Source of the DNA: Cunninghamia lanceolata
Taxonomy: Eukaryota; Streptophyta; Pinopsida; Cupressales; Cupressaceae
Direction: 5' to 3'
Assembly (NCBI GenBank): GCA_027924645.1
Contig: BSBN01000140.1
Coordinates: 8,314,501-8,378,500 of the forward strand
DNA: 64,000 bases
Shown: in pieces, positions 37,270 to 48,859 of the stretch
How the letters are laid out: every line of letters begins with the position of its first letter
How positions within the stretch are numbered: position 1 is the stretch's first letter
The notes under the pieces: model-generated
Told to the model about the DNA's origin: nothing
The model's database searches: none
What the model saw: the letters and a program-made list of their open reading frames with translations, nothing else
Made by a program: the position numbers and the translations under genes

Positions 37270-38080
37270 AGATACAGATGATAAGTGCTTTTAGAATAGA
37301 GGCGGAAAGGTTTAATGGAACCAGCTTTGACCTTTGGAATCTTAAGATGGAGTATTTACTTGATAGAAAAAATTATGGGTTGTATTTGTTTAGACCAAAA
37401 ACATTTTAGCACAAAAATATGAAAACTAGTAAGTTGATGAAAGAAAGACAAGGAGCCTCATTCAGCTTTGACTCGAAAATTGAATGTTTACAAATATTTT
37501 AGGACAAACAAATTGCAAGAAGCCTAAGTAGATTAAGTTAGGGAATTTGTATTACACAAATTCCTTTGTCAACAAGATTTTCATACAAAATAATGTTTGT
37601 TCTTTAAATATTTGGGTGATGGTGATTTAGTAACAAAGCACCTAAATTAGTTCAACAACTTAGCTACTTGGAATTTGTAGATGTGAAAATGGATGAGGAG
37701 GATCAACGCATAAATTTTTTGTATTCTTTCCCTAATAATTGGAGTAATCTCATGATGGTGAATAGTAACAATGTCTCAAAGTTGAAGCTTGATGATGTGG
37801 TGGGTTTGTCACTTTCTAAGGAGATGAAGTAGTAAAAATTAAATTCCATCAATGATCTTTTGTCTATGAGAACTCATCCTAAGGATATAGAGAGGGACAT
37901 GAAAAAATACAAGCATGCTAGAAGTTTGTGGGGGGATCTTGGTCTCATTGAAAATTGAATGTCAAATGTTGCAAGTGAGGAAATATTAGGAGCATCTAGA
38001 GACTACAACTTAGAAAAGAAGGCAAGGAAACATAAATGGATGATGATATAGACTCAAGGGCCTCAAATGATGATGTTGGT
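37270..38080 (+). pseudogene. Ty1/copia gag relic
   Basis: The frame reads AERFNGTSFDLWNLKMEYLL near 37300-37355, then VDVKMDEEDQRINFLYSFP and KLKLDDVV near 37680-37800. This is the order of copia gag proteins (the DUF4219/UBN2-type region). A broken zinc-knuckle-like stretch with a KCCK start follows near 37970. There are many stops, and no protease, integrase or RT follows. It is an isolated gag fossil. Confidence 0.65.
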
Positions 38081-38529
38081 GATACTTTTTTTGTACATCC
38101 TTTTAAGCATTTACACAAGGGTACATGGAAAGTATTGATTATAGAGCCTTTTCTCATGACTCCCAATTAGGAGTCATTCTTGGTTTATGAGAGCTTTCAT
38201 GGTGGACATGTGTGTATTTAGGATCTAGTAGGTAATGTATATGTTTCTAACCTAGTTGGTGGCACATAGAGTTGGTTATGAAAAAGATAGGCACATAATG
38301 CATTTGTAATGAAACCTACATGTTTAGCATGCAAACTAAGCACATTGATCTATGTCATAAGTTATTGTGTCTGACATAATGGAGGATAGTTCATGGTTAT
38401 GTAGTTGAGAAGGTGGATGCCTATATGAATTTGGTGTAGCTGAATTTTCAAATAAACTAAACTCAAGTATATAAATTAACAATTTTAGAGATATGATAGA
38501 CATCATATTGCCACAGTACATAATAAATG

Positions 38530-38619
38530 TAGACCCAAGATTCAAGATTTAACTATGTGTGAGTTTTTTCCCCAACGTTTCAGATCATACTCACAATTAA
38601 ATCTTGAAGCTTGGGTCTA
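38530..38619. repeat. Inverted repeat, about 30-bp arms
   Basis: TAGACCCAAGATTCAAGATT (from 38530) and its continuation pair with 38590-38619, which ends AAATCTTGAAGCTTGGGTCT plus A. The loop is about 26 bp and contains CCCCAACGTTTCAGATC. Confidence 0.7.
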
Positions 38620-38644
38620 CATATTAGAGATAACTTTTTTAATA

Positions 38645-38830
38645 GTTTGAGGGTTTATAGTTTAATTTTAGGGTTTATAAAGATTATATTTTTAGGGTTT
38701 ATAACTTTTAGTTTTAGGGTTTATGAACTTCATAGTTTTAGGGTTTATAGTTTCAAGTTATAGCTTCACTTGTTTAGTTTTAGGGTTTATAATTTGGTTT
38801 TTTAGGGTTTATAGTTTAGGTTTTTTTGTT
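38645..38830 (+). repeat. Cluster of telobox-like TTTAGGGTTTA motifs
   Basis: Six copies of TTTAGGGTTTA and one GAGGGTTTA occur within 180 bp, spaced irregularly by 9-35 bp of A/T-rich sequence. TTTAGGG is the plant telomere unit and AAACCCTA is a known promoter element (telobox). The copies are not head-to-tail, so this is not a true telomeric tract. Confidence 0.7.
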
Positions 38831-39164
38831 TGCAGTACAACATGGTTTTAGGGATTATCAAAACATACAATCACAAAAAAGAACATAAAACTCTAATTTT
38901 ACTGAAACCCTAATTTTCATTTTAATCATACAATCACAAAAAAAAACATAAAAACAAGTTAAAAACTAGCAAACAACCAACCTGGAGGAGCTCAATAGTG
39001 ACGAGGTGGTGGGAGGAGGTGACAGGGCCAAAAAAACTCTAGACTTGTGTTGGTAGGGGCTTCAACAATGCGTACTTGTTTTTACTCTATCGTTGTAGCT
39101 GTCACTATTGCTGGAGGAAAATGAGCCTGTGGGGCTATTTTAAAAAAATATATACACTTTGAAA

Positions 39165-39284
39165 ATGGGTACCCATTTAGTAATGGGTACTCGTTTAGTA
39201 ACAGGCACCCGAAGCTAAATGGGTACTCGTTTAGCTTTAGGTGCCTGTTACTAAACGAGTACCCGTTACTAAATGGGTACCCGT
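39165..39284. repeat. Near-perfect 120-nt hairpin
   Basis: Arms 39165-39209 and 39240-39284 are complementary at 43 of 45 positions. Both mismatches are T against C at ACGGG sites. The 30-nt loop carries a second inverted repeat, AAGCTAAA against TTTAGCTT. The arms and loop are built from related units, (A)ATGGGTAC(C/T)C(A/G)TTTAG. Confidence 0.9.
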
Positions 39285-39351
39285 TCCTGTCAGGAATTTT
39301 TTCCCTGCGTGACTTCCCCTACATGTGGACTGAGTTTCTTACTTTTACCCA

Positions 39352-39487
39352 TGTAGTGGCGATGTGTCAAATATAAGGCGACACATCTACTAACAACTCA
39401 ACAAGAGGACTTAGTCTTTCCACATGTGACGAAAACTGCCTAACTCTGGTTATGTTAGGAATAACTCATATGAGTTATACACCAACA
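39352..39487 (-). mobile_element. Truncated 3' LTR of a minus-strand LTR element
   Basis: It matches the outer 136 bp of the LTR at 41702-42021 (for example GACACATCTACTAACAACTC and GAGTTATACACCAACA). On the minus strand it starts TGTTGGTGTATAACTC directly after a purine run at 39488-39497. The inner part, including the TATA region, is absent. The DNA to its left is unrelated, up to the hairpin. Confidence 0.75.
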
Positions 39488-41701
39488 TCCCCCTTTAAGC
39501 ATAGCTTAGATGGGTTTATTAGATATGAGTCCCGGTTGTGTGCCATTTTAGGTACTCATTTAAAAAACATCTCTCATAAAATGGAGAAAGAACGAAAACC
39601 CTATGGGAAAAAACTTTCCTCCTAAAGAGAGAAAACAAAAAGAGGACTTTAGATGGCCCCTCTAGATGATGATGATGCTGATGTAGATTATGATGTAGAT
39701 ATATAGAACTCCTGAAGCATGTCGAAGTTGTAAAATTTACCTTTCCCTTGATGTTAAGAGATTTTGGCAAACTGATTGAAGTAAGTAGTGTTTTTAAAAG
39801 AAAAAGACCCAGATGAAGGTCTAAGAAATGTACAAAATGACTGAAGAAAGGATGTGCATATGTGCACATTCAAATGAGATAAAGAATCTATGCAATTCTT
39901 TGAGAAGTGATTGTTCCCCTCATTACACTTTATAAATGAGTGCTTACATTTCACTTTATAAATGAGTACTTACATTTCACTTTTACACTTTCAATAGCTG
40001 ACACTATATGAATGATTTTACATACTAAGAAATCACGTAGAGTTCAATTTTTCTACTATGAAGAACCAATTGAACTGAGCTGAGAGTTGATACTAGGCTC
40101 TAAAGTTGTATCATGATTATCTTCTTCACCAAATGTGAAATGTAAAAAGATGAAGGTGGTACCATTACCTTTTGACTTTCTTTTAGGTGATGAAATGGTG
40201 CAATTTAAACCTCTTAATACTTAGTTTTGGGAATTAAGGTGGTACTTTAGTGATAGAAGAAGTGATTGTGTGCGATTGTGTGCACTCTTCTTACTTATCT
40301 ACCCCCTTAAAGTGGCACTTTACAAGTAGTGCATGACATCATACCACAATATTTTTGTTGCTACAAGTGCTTCGATGTTTAAGTCAAGAGGTGAATAGAA
40401 AAGACATATGCCTTTAAAAACCTCAAAAAAGACTAAAGAAAATTATAATTACCCCCATTTGCCAAACTCATTGTAGAAGAGAAAATGGACTCCTCTTTTA
40501 CAAATTTTTAACTAAGGCAAAAATAACCTCCCCCCATAAATACTTTCCCTTTTTGTTTCTTTCCTAACAAGCTTGCAATTTGAGATGAATTTTAAAGAAC
40601 CCTAAACCTAGATTAATTGGGCACTTTATAATGATAGTTTGTTGATAGGCTAGAATGATAGAGGGAAAAAAAATAGGCACTTTTGCCTTTTGAAGGATTC
40701 CATTATGAAATCGTATGCAAAAGTTATAGCCTTTACAATTTTTTGCATATGCAAAAAAAATGCACCTTCAAACAAAAAATTTCAATGTGCTTGAAAATAA
40801 AATTTTTGCAAACTAATATTGGAGAGAAAAAAAAATTGATAGGGAAAAAGATAAGCCCCCTGTGGTAGAGTGCGATGAAGGGCTAAAAACCCATATGACC
40901 AGGGGCTTATTTTAAAATTTTGTTCCCCCCTTCTATTTTCCTCTCTGCCGATGTCACCCGCGCCCCCCGATTTTTTTACGTCAACAAAAGTGACATAAAA
41001 AAAGAATGAATAGTGCTAGAAAATTCCACTTTAAACTTGATGACCGTCAGAGTTTCAAAAGCAGTTTGAATGCTGTGATTTCCCGTCGTTGCCTGCGACC
41101 TTTTCTTCACCAGTTGGTGTGGCTGTTAGGAGGGTTTCATTGATTGAGCAAATGGGGCGAAAATGCTGCCAAAATGAAGTATGTCAACTGCTGCTAGGTG
41201 GCCAAAATGCCACAAAATGAGGGCGATGTGGTGTTGATTTGCCACAAGCTAGGTGACGAGTTGCAGAGAGGGTCAGCCCTCATGGAGGCATCGATTGAAT
41301 GCAACGACGGGGGCAACTTTGGCCTTTGAAAAGGCAAAGAGATGACAACTATATTCTCCCTCTTTCTGAGGTACTTCACAGTATATAAATTAGCCTCTAT
41401 GTGAGGCTTTTCTTAGCAATGATTTGACCTCACTATGGTGAGGATCGATGAGCTCTGTAATGACGATTATAACCTGCAAAAACAAACCCATTTCAAATGT
41501 GCTTTGAAACAAAATTTTCCCTCTTTGATATGTAGTGGTAGAAGGCCGGATTGAGCCTAGTATGCAAGAGAGGTTGTAGAGATTCGCCAATGGAGATGTA
41601 ATCAACGTGCAAATGATTTGACACTATTCCACTTGCTCTAATACCATGTGTGAGTGATATGCACTGATACCATGTGAGCTGGATTGAGCTCTGATACCAT
41701 G
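39488..41701 (-). mobile_element. Internal region of a non-autonomous LTR element
   Basis: The 2.2-kb stretch lies between the two LTR copies. It has a polypurine tract next to the left LTR (minus strand TTAAAGGGGGA, 39498-39488) and a tRNA-iMet primer site TGGTATCAGAGC (41699-41688) two bases from the right LTR. No gag, protease, RT or integrase is visible. Open stretches are short, and the less AT-rich segment 40900-41600 is the leader. The size and lack of coding resemble a TRIM- or LARD-like derivative, or a heavily deleted element. Confidence 0.65.
41635..41699 (-). repeat. Tandemly triplicated primer-binding-site motif
   Basis: On the minus strand TGGTATCAGAGC (41699-41688) is followed by TGGTATCAGTGC (41672-41661) and TGGTATTAGAGC (41646-41635). 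The period is 26-27 bp. Intervening bases are also related (CACATGGTAT in two of three). Only the copy next to the LTR matches tRNA-iMet fully. Confidence 0.8.
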
Positions 41702-42021
41702 TGTGAGAAAAAGTCCAAGATCAATGGATTAGAGAAAACAATTGCAATATATTGAAAATGAACTGAATTGCTTTACAACCGATGAGGTATAAATAGGTGA
41801 AGTTTGAGAAATAATACTCCACGAGAATAGGAGAGGTGGTGAAAATGGAACCAAGAGAATAGCTCAAGGTTCAACCACCCTCAAATGTAGCAGTGATGTG
41901 TCAAATAGAAGGTGACACATCTACTAACAACTCAACAAGAGGACTTAGTTGTTCCACATGTGAGGAAAACTACCTAACTATGGTTATGTTTGGAATAAAT
42001 CATGTGAGTTATACACCAACA
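41702..42021 (-). mobile_element. 5' LTR of the minus-strand non-autonomous element
   Basis: The 320-bp LTR reads TGTTGGTGTATAACTC to TTTTCTCACA on the minus strand. A TATA-like TATTTATACC lies about 110 bp before its end. It is followed by the primer-binding site. Another truncated copy is at 25013-25203. Confidence 0.8.
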
Positions 42022-44055
42022 CCTTTCAAATCCAGTCTAAACTGCGAACCTTTATTGACTCTTTAATTAGGGTGTAGATTCTAAGTATAAGGTCTTTGAT
42101 TTTAAATGGTTTCGGCATGGCCTTATTATTTCAATGTTTTTTTATTTCTAACTTGGTTGTTTGACAACCATCATCTAAAAATATTTGCAAGGTCATTCTT
42201 AGGATTGGTGTGAAAATGTCCTTGAATTCAGTGAGAAGTTTTGTGAACTCACATATTTTATTATTTCATGATTTCCCCTCAGCCTTGTCATTTTATGTTC
42301 CTGTAGAGTTTCTAATTTTTTTTAATAATTTCATCAATTTTGAACTTTTGAGGGGCAACTAGTGTTGGTGTTTGAACAAATTTTGGTGACTCTTCTAGTT
42401 CTTGTGTATATTGTGGTTCTTCTTTTTCTTCCTTGGTAGTGGTGGTCTCTACTACATGGATGCTCATATCGAGCTTGATAGGAATGGTTTTTAAGTTGAA
42501 TGGAGAATAATACTTTGTCAAGTAGAGATCAAAGGGGAACTCTCCTATTGCCACCTCCCTTGAAGTTTTAGCAATATTAGTGATTTGTCTAGATGTCTCT
42601 CATTAAAATCAAAAATTCTAATTCTTGGGCCATTGTTGGTTTTCATGGTCTTCCCCTCTTTTTATATTGTTTGATTCTATAAATACTAAAAGGATTGGGA
42701 TCACCATTAATTATGTGGATTTGACCCGTGTGCAAGAAGTGGATTTATTGAAATAATACATAGGGAACAAACCTCATCCTATGAATTCAAAGTCTTACTA
42801 TGCTCATGTTCTACGTGTTTTCTTCACAAATAATGTAAAATTTAGTTGGGAGAGATTTGGGACCCAATTTGATTAGAAGATTTACTTTTCCAATGGTTCA
42901 GATGTTTGAGTTATGAATTCTAGAATGAAAGTTTATTGGGTGAAATTATCATCAATTCTAAGAATGTTGAAGAAATTTCTTTTTTTTTATTCTTGGATGG
43001 TGAAGTGTCTACTGACCCATCTATGTTTTGATTATTTTTCAAGATTTCCATTGTTGAAAGATTATTATCGCTATCATAGTTGAACAACCTTTCATTGGTA
43101 TCATACTCCTTTCTTCTGCTATCAATAGAAACTTTGTCAATTCTAAGGCACTTTCAAGTGCCTCTTCATATGATTTATAGGGTATTTTAAATACTTGTTC
43201 TCATATTTCATTATTGAGAACATGTTAGAAGAGATCACATAGTTCCCTATGATCCATGGTTGGTGTATGAGTTGAAAATTAGAGGACATGCCTCCATCAT
43301 GTGATAAAATGTGTGGTCAACTTGTTGGTTTCTTATTGATAATTAAAAATTCTCTTATTCATGTTTTGACCAATTTTTTATTGCAAAGGCAACCACAAAT
43401 TGATCAATTAGTTTCCTAAAAGAGTGGATGGATGCTTTTGGAAGTCGATAATACCAATTCAGAGTGATACCCTCCAAATTCTTTAAGAAAATATTGGCTT
43501 CCACCCCATCCCAAGGAAGGAGTTCTCACACTACCATGATGTAGGCCTTGATATGAGAGTCTAGGCCACCCTCTCCTTTATATTTCAGAGGATCTGGTAG
43601 TATGACAATATGAATGTTGTATTCAAGAGGATCCTTTAAATGCTCAAGGTGTGTCCCTAAGATGGGGTTATATGTAGACAATTTTGTTCCTTCAAACATT
43701 AGCTCTATAGGTGGATCTTGTTGTGTTTTTTGAAAGGGTGTGCTATATTATAGATATCTAAAGATATTTGGATAACCATATGGTGTTGTATTTTTATTTT
43801 GAAAATTGGATGGAATTGTTTGTGGTTGATTTTGTATCATAGGAATCCTACCTATTTGATTAAAATTTGATGAGGGCAAGGGAGGTATGAGTTCTTCATT
43901 ACTTATGTTCTGGAAGTTTAGATAAGGTGGATTTTGAGTTACCCCCGAGATTGATTTAATTTTATAAGAAGAAGGATTTCCTTGTACCCTAGTTCTTTCC
44001 TCAATTCTATTTTGGGAAGGTTGTCCAACACCTCCTACTTCAAGCATCTTAATTC
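42022..44055 (-). pseudogene. Ty3/gypsy gag relic
   Basis: The start MLEVGGVGQPSQNRIEERT is at 44047. After a Pro/Asn-rich N-terminal part, the Retrotrans_gag core appears near 43570-43370: ELLPWDGVEANIFLKNLEGI, TLNWYYRLPKASIHSF, LIDQFVVAFAIKNWSKHE. This is the order W-x-FLxxLxGxALxWyy-LP-SI-SF-xLxxxF typical of gypsy gag. The rest is broken by stops. A Glu/Thr-rich ORF (42554-42312) is the likely C-terminal part. Pol is absent; the element at 39.35-42.02 kb lies directly beside it on the downstream side. Confidence 0.7.
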
Positions 44056-45217
44056 ATTGGAGTAGAGTGGCTATAAGGTTTATGAGTGTGTTTTCCTCTA
44101 TTCTTTAATTTTTCTAGCTTGTAGTGGATTGTTTTGAATTCGGGCTTGAGCGGACTTGTTTGTTTCCTCTAATGACACTTGATGTACCATAGATTTTTTA
44201 TTTTTATGTGCTATGTGGAGGATTTCTCATTCCTTCCAACCTTCATATAACTTCTTCTCTAGATAGCTCACCTCATTGTTCATTTTGTTGTCCATTTTCC
44301 TATATGTTGTTATGGGATGGTTTGATTGTATGCCATCATCTGGCTCCTAAATTGGATTCTTGTATGTTTAAAAACTATGTGGCTCTTGTTGGCCATGCTC
44401 TAAATATGATTTTTCAAAGTTAAATGGACTTGAATTTGGAGCCATTGGATAAAAGAGGATGATGGATTTACTAAAGGGGAAGTTCCCCTAAGCTCTGTAT
44501 GATGAAATTGGAATTGAAGAGATGCATGGAGACATGAAAAATCCCATCTCGAAAGGATTTATTAAAACAATGAGATCACAAAGAGACTATCAAATGTTTT
44601 TGTCATTCATGCTAGGTTCACTAAACTATGTGATAAATAGAATGTGACTCAGACATAATATAGGTGAGTGAAACTCTAGGTAACACATCTATTGCACCCT
44701 TGCTAAAGGCATTAGTCAAATCACTATCACCTTTCTAAGGAAATCCAATTAGGTGAGGGTGATTGGGATAATTACTCTCTTCATGTAGAAGAAGAGCATC
44801 GTGGGTGTGAGTGGAGTTATTTTTGTTGTATGTTGAATTGCTGAGTATGTGTACCTTGTGGTGAGATCGAGGGTTTCCTTGATGTTTTTGAATGCTTTAT
44901 TATTTCATTGTGAAAATGTTGTATGATTTCTCATGCCTCGTGATGAAACTGAGGGCTTATTCTATTTTTCTTTTTGAATGAAGGTTGAACATTTTATGCC
45001 CCATGATGATACCAAGGGCTTTAATGTTTGAAGTGTTTGAATAAATTTCTAGTGCAATTAATCTTAAAGAAATGTAAATTTCTTTTTTCCCAATTTTAAC
45101 GATGATCTAATTATTATAAAACGGAAATATGAATGCAAGCTATATTACTTTCCCTAATGCAATGTAACTATGTGTTTTAATGTTTTCAGAGTCTCGAGAT
45201 TTCTAATCTAGTTAATC
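44056..45217. other. Non-coding stretch
   Basis: It lies upstream of the gypsy gag relic and may hold the leader of that element. No LTR end or primer-binding site could be fixed. Confidence 0.35.
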
Positions 45218-46372
45218 AAATTTGAGCTTACTCTAAGAAAAACAAAAAAATATTCTAAGAAAAGTAAATAATTATATTTTAACTCTAAATCATATCAAGA
45301 GAAAGAAAAAACTATGTTTTACTTCCCTCAAGAGAAAAATGTGATCTAATACTATGAAAGCAATAAAGAACTTTTGATAATGTGCACTGGTGCAAGCTAT
45401 ATCCTCAAAGGTCCTTGTGGCAACCATCTCCTCCTCTACAATAGTAAGGTCCTCTTGGTGATAGGGATAAAACTAGGGACATAAGGGAATGAAAAAGTGG
45501 GTTAGAAGCAATATCAAATTAAGAAGAAGGAAGGCATGATCCTTGTACAAGCGTAAAAGCTAGAGGGGATGCTTTGTATAAGCTTGACTAAGGCAAAAAT
45601 ACATGAAAACAACCTCCTAAGGGAAAGCTTTGACACTTTACAAAATTAAAACTAAAACTAAAACTAAACTAAGAGGCTTTAAGGGTTCTAAAGAAGCTTG
45701 TGAAAAAGCTTATAGCTTGTGTGTTCTTGAAATGAGAAAAAGACATAAAGAAGATGATTCAACAATGAAGAGGTGAGGGGCATTTATAGATAAAAATGGG
45801 AGCAAATAGAAAAAGAGATAAGATCAAAAGAAAATGCAACTCAAGAAGAAATGAAAACAATTCCATGAATAGTCAAAGATATAAGAAGTAAACTAGAAGA
45901 AAACTTGAGAAAACTAAAATAAAACTAGAGTGAATCCAAATCTATTTAGGAAACAATTATAAGAGATAAGATTTGATCATGAGTTCATAATAGAAAGAAA
46001 GTTGGGAAAAGCACAAGTTGGCACAAAAAAATGGGTTAAAAATGAAGGAGAAAAGCCAAAAAAATGAGTTATTTTGCACATTTGAAAATGACATGGGGTC
46101 ACCCCTCTTATGAATTAGGGTCTCTAGGACAACCTAGAGACACTAGGGCAAACCTGAATAGGCAAAACAAAGGGATCACTAGGAAGAATATGAGGCATGG
46201 AATGTAAATTTGGGGGTTCAAAAAGATAGTCAAAGAGGGTAAACAAAGAAAGGACATGCCATCAAGAGTTAAACTATTGAGAGGATTGTAATTCACACCT
46301 ATGTGGTTGTTATTTGGACCTCTTTATCATCATCAGAATACCATGTAGGCCTAACGCAATTTAGTTCATACA
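45218..46372 (-). repeat. 1.2-kb repeat, copy B (LTR-like)
   Basis: It matches 21888-23076 along its length with substitutions and indels of 1-20 bp. The minus strand has TGTATGAAC at the right end and a TATA-like CTATAAATG at about 45790-45782. The primer-site-like motif of copy A is changed here. Confidence 0.55.
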
Positions 46373-47060
46373 AATCCCAAAATATCCATTTTTTGTCTTG
46401 ATTCAATCCTATAGTGCTTGAGTTCAATCCTGAGCCCACAAGGGATTGACCTCCAAATTCAAAATTTTGAAATTCAAATTAATGACAATCAGCTTTTTCC
46501 ACTAGCCATTGCAACCCAACTTGGTACATGTTTATATTTAAAGGCATTCATTTGTTTAAGTAAACAACATTTGAATAACAAGAAACCTTCAATTGGAGCA
46601 CTAAAAAGAACACATTTGTGTTAGAATTAGCAAATAGGCCATTGAATGCATGTGTTTATTGTCTTTGATCTTTAGCCCAAGGTTGTCAAGTTGGTCTATT
46701 AAGGGGATTGAATTACGATAACATGACTCTTCCAATCTATTAACTTCCCTAAGATATTTTTAAGAACCATGTGTCCTTACATGCCATCTAAAATCAAAGA
46801 TTGCATTGAACTAGATTACAGAAATCTACTATTTACCACATCTGCATCTTAGAGATCAAATATGTGTTGTGAGGGATTGGCCCTGAGGCACTCAAGATTG
46901 ATCCATAGAAGATTATAGGCCTAAACCAAGTTCAATATAGAGTGCACACTATGGATAGTTTTATTTGGACATTAATGAACTAATTCTATGCATGTTCAAC
47001 ATCCATTTCCCTTTATTGATTTGAAAGTCAAATATATACATCAGGAAAAATCTCATTTTG
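46373..47060. other. Non-coding stretch before the LINE
   Basis: No gene was recognised. Part may be the 5' UTR of the LINE that starts near 47060-47200. Confidence 0.35.
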
Positions 47061-47342
47061 AGTTTTTTTTTCTTTTTTTCTCTACTAGGGTTTCTCTTAA
47101 GCTGACCACCATTGTTCTCTCTAGGTACCATACCACCCTCTAGGCATAGGAAATATTGCCTTCTTTCTATACGCCCGCATTTATTGTGGCTTTTTGGCCA
47201 TTTAAATGCCTCCTATCGCTTCTAACCTAACACTTGTTGTTGCTGTTGGCAGTTTCTCAGGTCTACACAATGGCTCCTCCACCGACCAAGCATCCTCGAA
47301 GTTTGTTCTAAAGGTGTTTTATGAGGTAAGCCCACAGTCTCT

Positions 47343-48236
47343 CCTGCTGGTGTTATTTTTCCATCGCAAGAATTTGATACTACTTGTTTATGGTTAGAAC
47401 ATCATACTGTCATTGGTTACTTTGTAGGGAGAACTCCCCCTGAATCTATGCTCAAGGAATGGGTCCAAATGGCTTGGGTCCCTCATGGGGTCTGCCTTGA
47501 TATGGTCCAGGATCGTACCAAAGCCTTTTTCCTTTTCTGCTTTGTAGAAGTTAGCCATGTTTAGGCAATTTTAAACCATGGTCCTTGGTATGTTCAGTAT
47601 TCCCTGTTAGTTTTCCAACACTGGACCCATGATTTTGTGGCTTTAGATGATACCAAACACCAGGTCCCTGAGTAGATTGAATTTCCTGGCTTGCCTTTTC
47701 CCTGCTTGCATTTCTTGCATGACATTGCTTCTTCTCTAGAAAGAGTCATTTGTGTTGAACCAGATAGGTTCTTTCAAGTGTGCCCTCAAAAATGTGTCTG
47801 TGTTGAGGTGGATCTTTCAAAAGACCTCAAAGAATTTATTGACATTCAAATTGGCCCCCTTCGGCACACTCAGAAAGTCACATACTTTAATTTTCACAAT
47901 ACTTGTTATCACTGTCAGTCAACTGAGCATAAAGTTAGGGACTGCCCTCTTACTGTGCCTTAAACCCGGGTTCCACCTAGGGAGACTGTTTAGGCACATC
48001 TATTGGAAGTTGTGTCCAAGAAGGTGGTTTCCAAACCAATGGACACTTGGGCCACTATTACCAATCACAAACACAAAGAGATAAAGTGGTGGAATGATTC
48101 TAAATTACCAACCCTGGCACACATTGCAACTATATGGAATTTAGAATGTTGCCCTTTGCATTCTACTAGCTGGATAAAGTGGTGGAATGATGCTTCACCT
48201 GTACTACAAGGTTTCTTCGCATCTATGGCTGTCAAC
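47343..48236 (+). pseudogene. LINE ORF1, gag-like (DUF4283 plus CCHC zinc knuckle)
   Basis: One frame can be read for about 298 codons through several stops. It contains FVGRTPPESMLKEWVQMAW, then LNHGPWYVQYSLLVFQHW (the DUF4283 strand pattern), then IEFPGLPFPCLHFLHDIASS, then CVCVEVDLSKDLKEF, and ends with a CCHC knuckle, CYHCQSTEHKVRDC (47908-47949), with the CX2CX4HX4C spacing. Such proteins coat LINE RNA. A Lys/Val-rich part follows with two copies of IKWWND (48081 and 48174) encoded by an identical 18-bp repeat. A candidate start upstream at 47206 is in another frame, so the N-terminus is uncertain. Confidence 0.75.
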
Positions 48237-48859
48237 TAGCCAGTTTCAGGAGACGAGCTTATGAGGCTACTATTCCTACTTTGAAATCTTACTCAGTGGC
48301 TATCATAGCCAACCCTTTTGCCCTTCTATACAAATCAATGTTGCCAATTTGCAGTATAAAAAACAAATGGCTGATTATCATCCTGCCAAAGGAGCACAAC
48401 TTAAAGCTAGGATGCACTGGCTAAAGATTGGAGACCGTGTTTCTAAGGAATTTTTTCTCACTTTTTGAGCTAGACATTCCTAATAGGGTATTAAACAAAT
48501 CAAAGAGGATAATATTGTTCATTCAGATTTGCCAAACATTCTTCAGGCTTTTGTAAGACATTATGAAAATGTTTTCACAGCCCAAGATTATACTCCTGAG
48601 CGATAAACTGCTCTGCAGGATTGTCTTGCAGTTGTCCCAAAAAAGCTCTCCTTAGCCCAAACACGCTTTTGTGATCAATTATTAACCATTAAACACCTTA
48701 AGGAAACAGTCTATTCTATGGCTAATGGCAAAGCTCCTAGAACTAATGGCTTTCCTTGTGAGTTTTACAAAGCCTTTTGGGATTGTTTAGGAAAAGATTT
48801 GCATAATACATTTACCTTGAATCTTTTCATTCAAACTATTTAGGAAATATCATAAATCA

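Noticed and set aside
38645..38830. True interstitial telomere tract
   Set aside because: Motifs are not head-to-tail and are separated by irregular A/T sequence.
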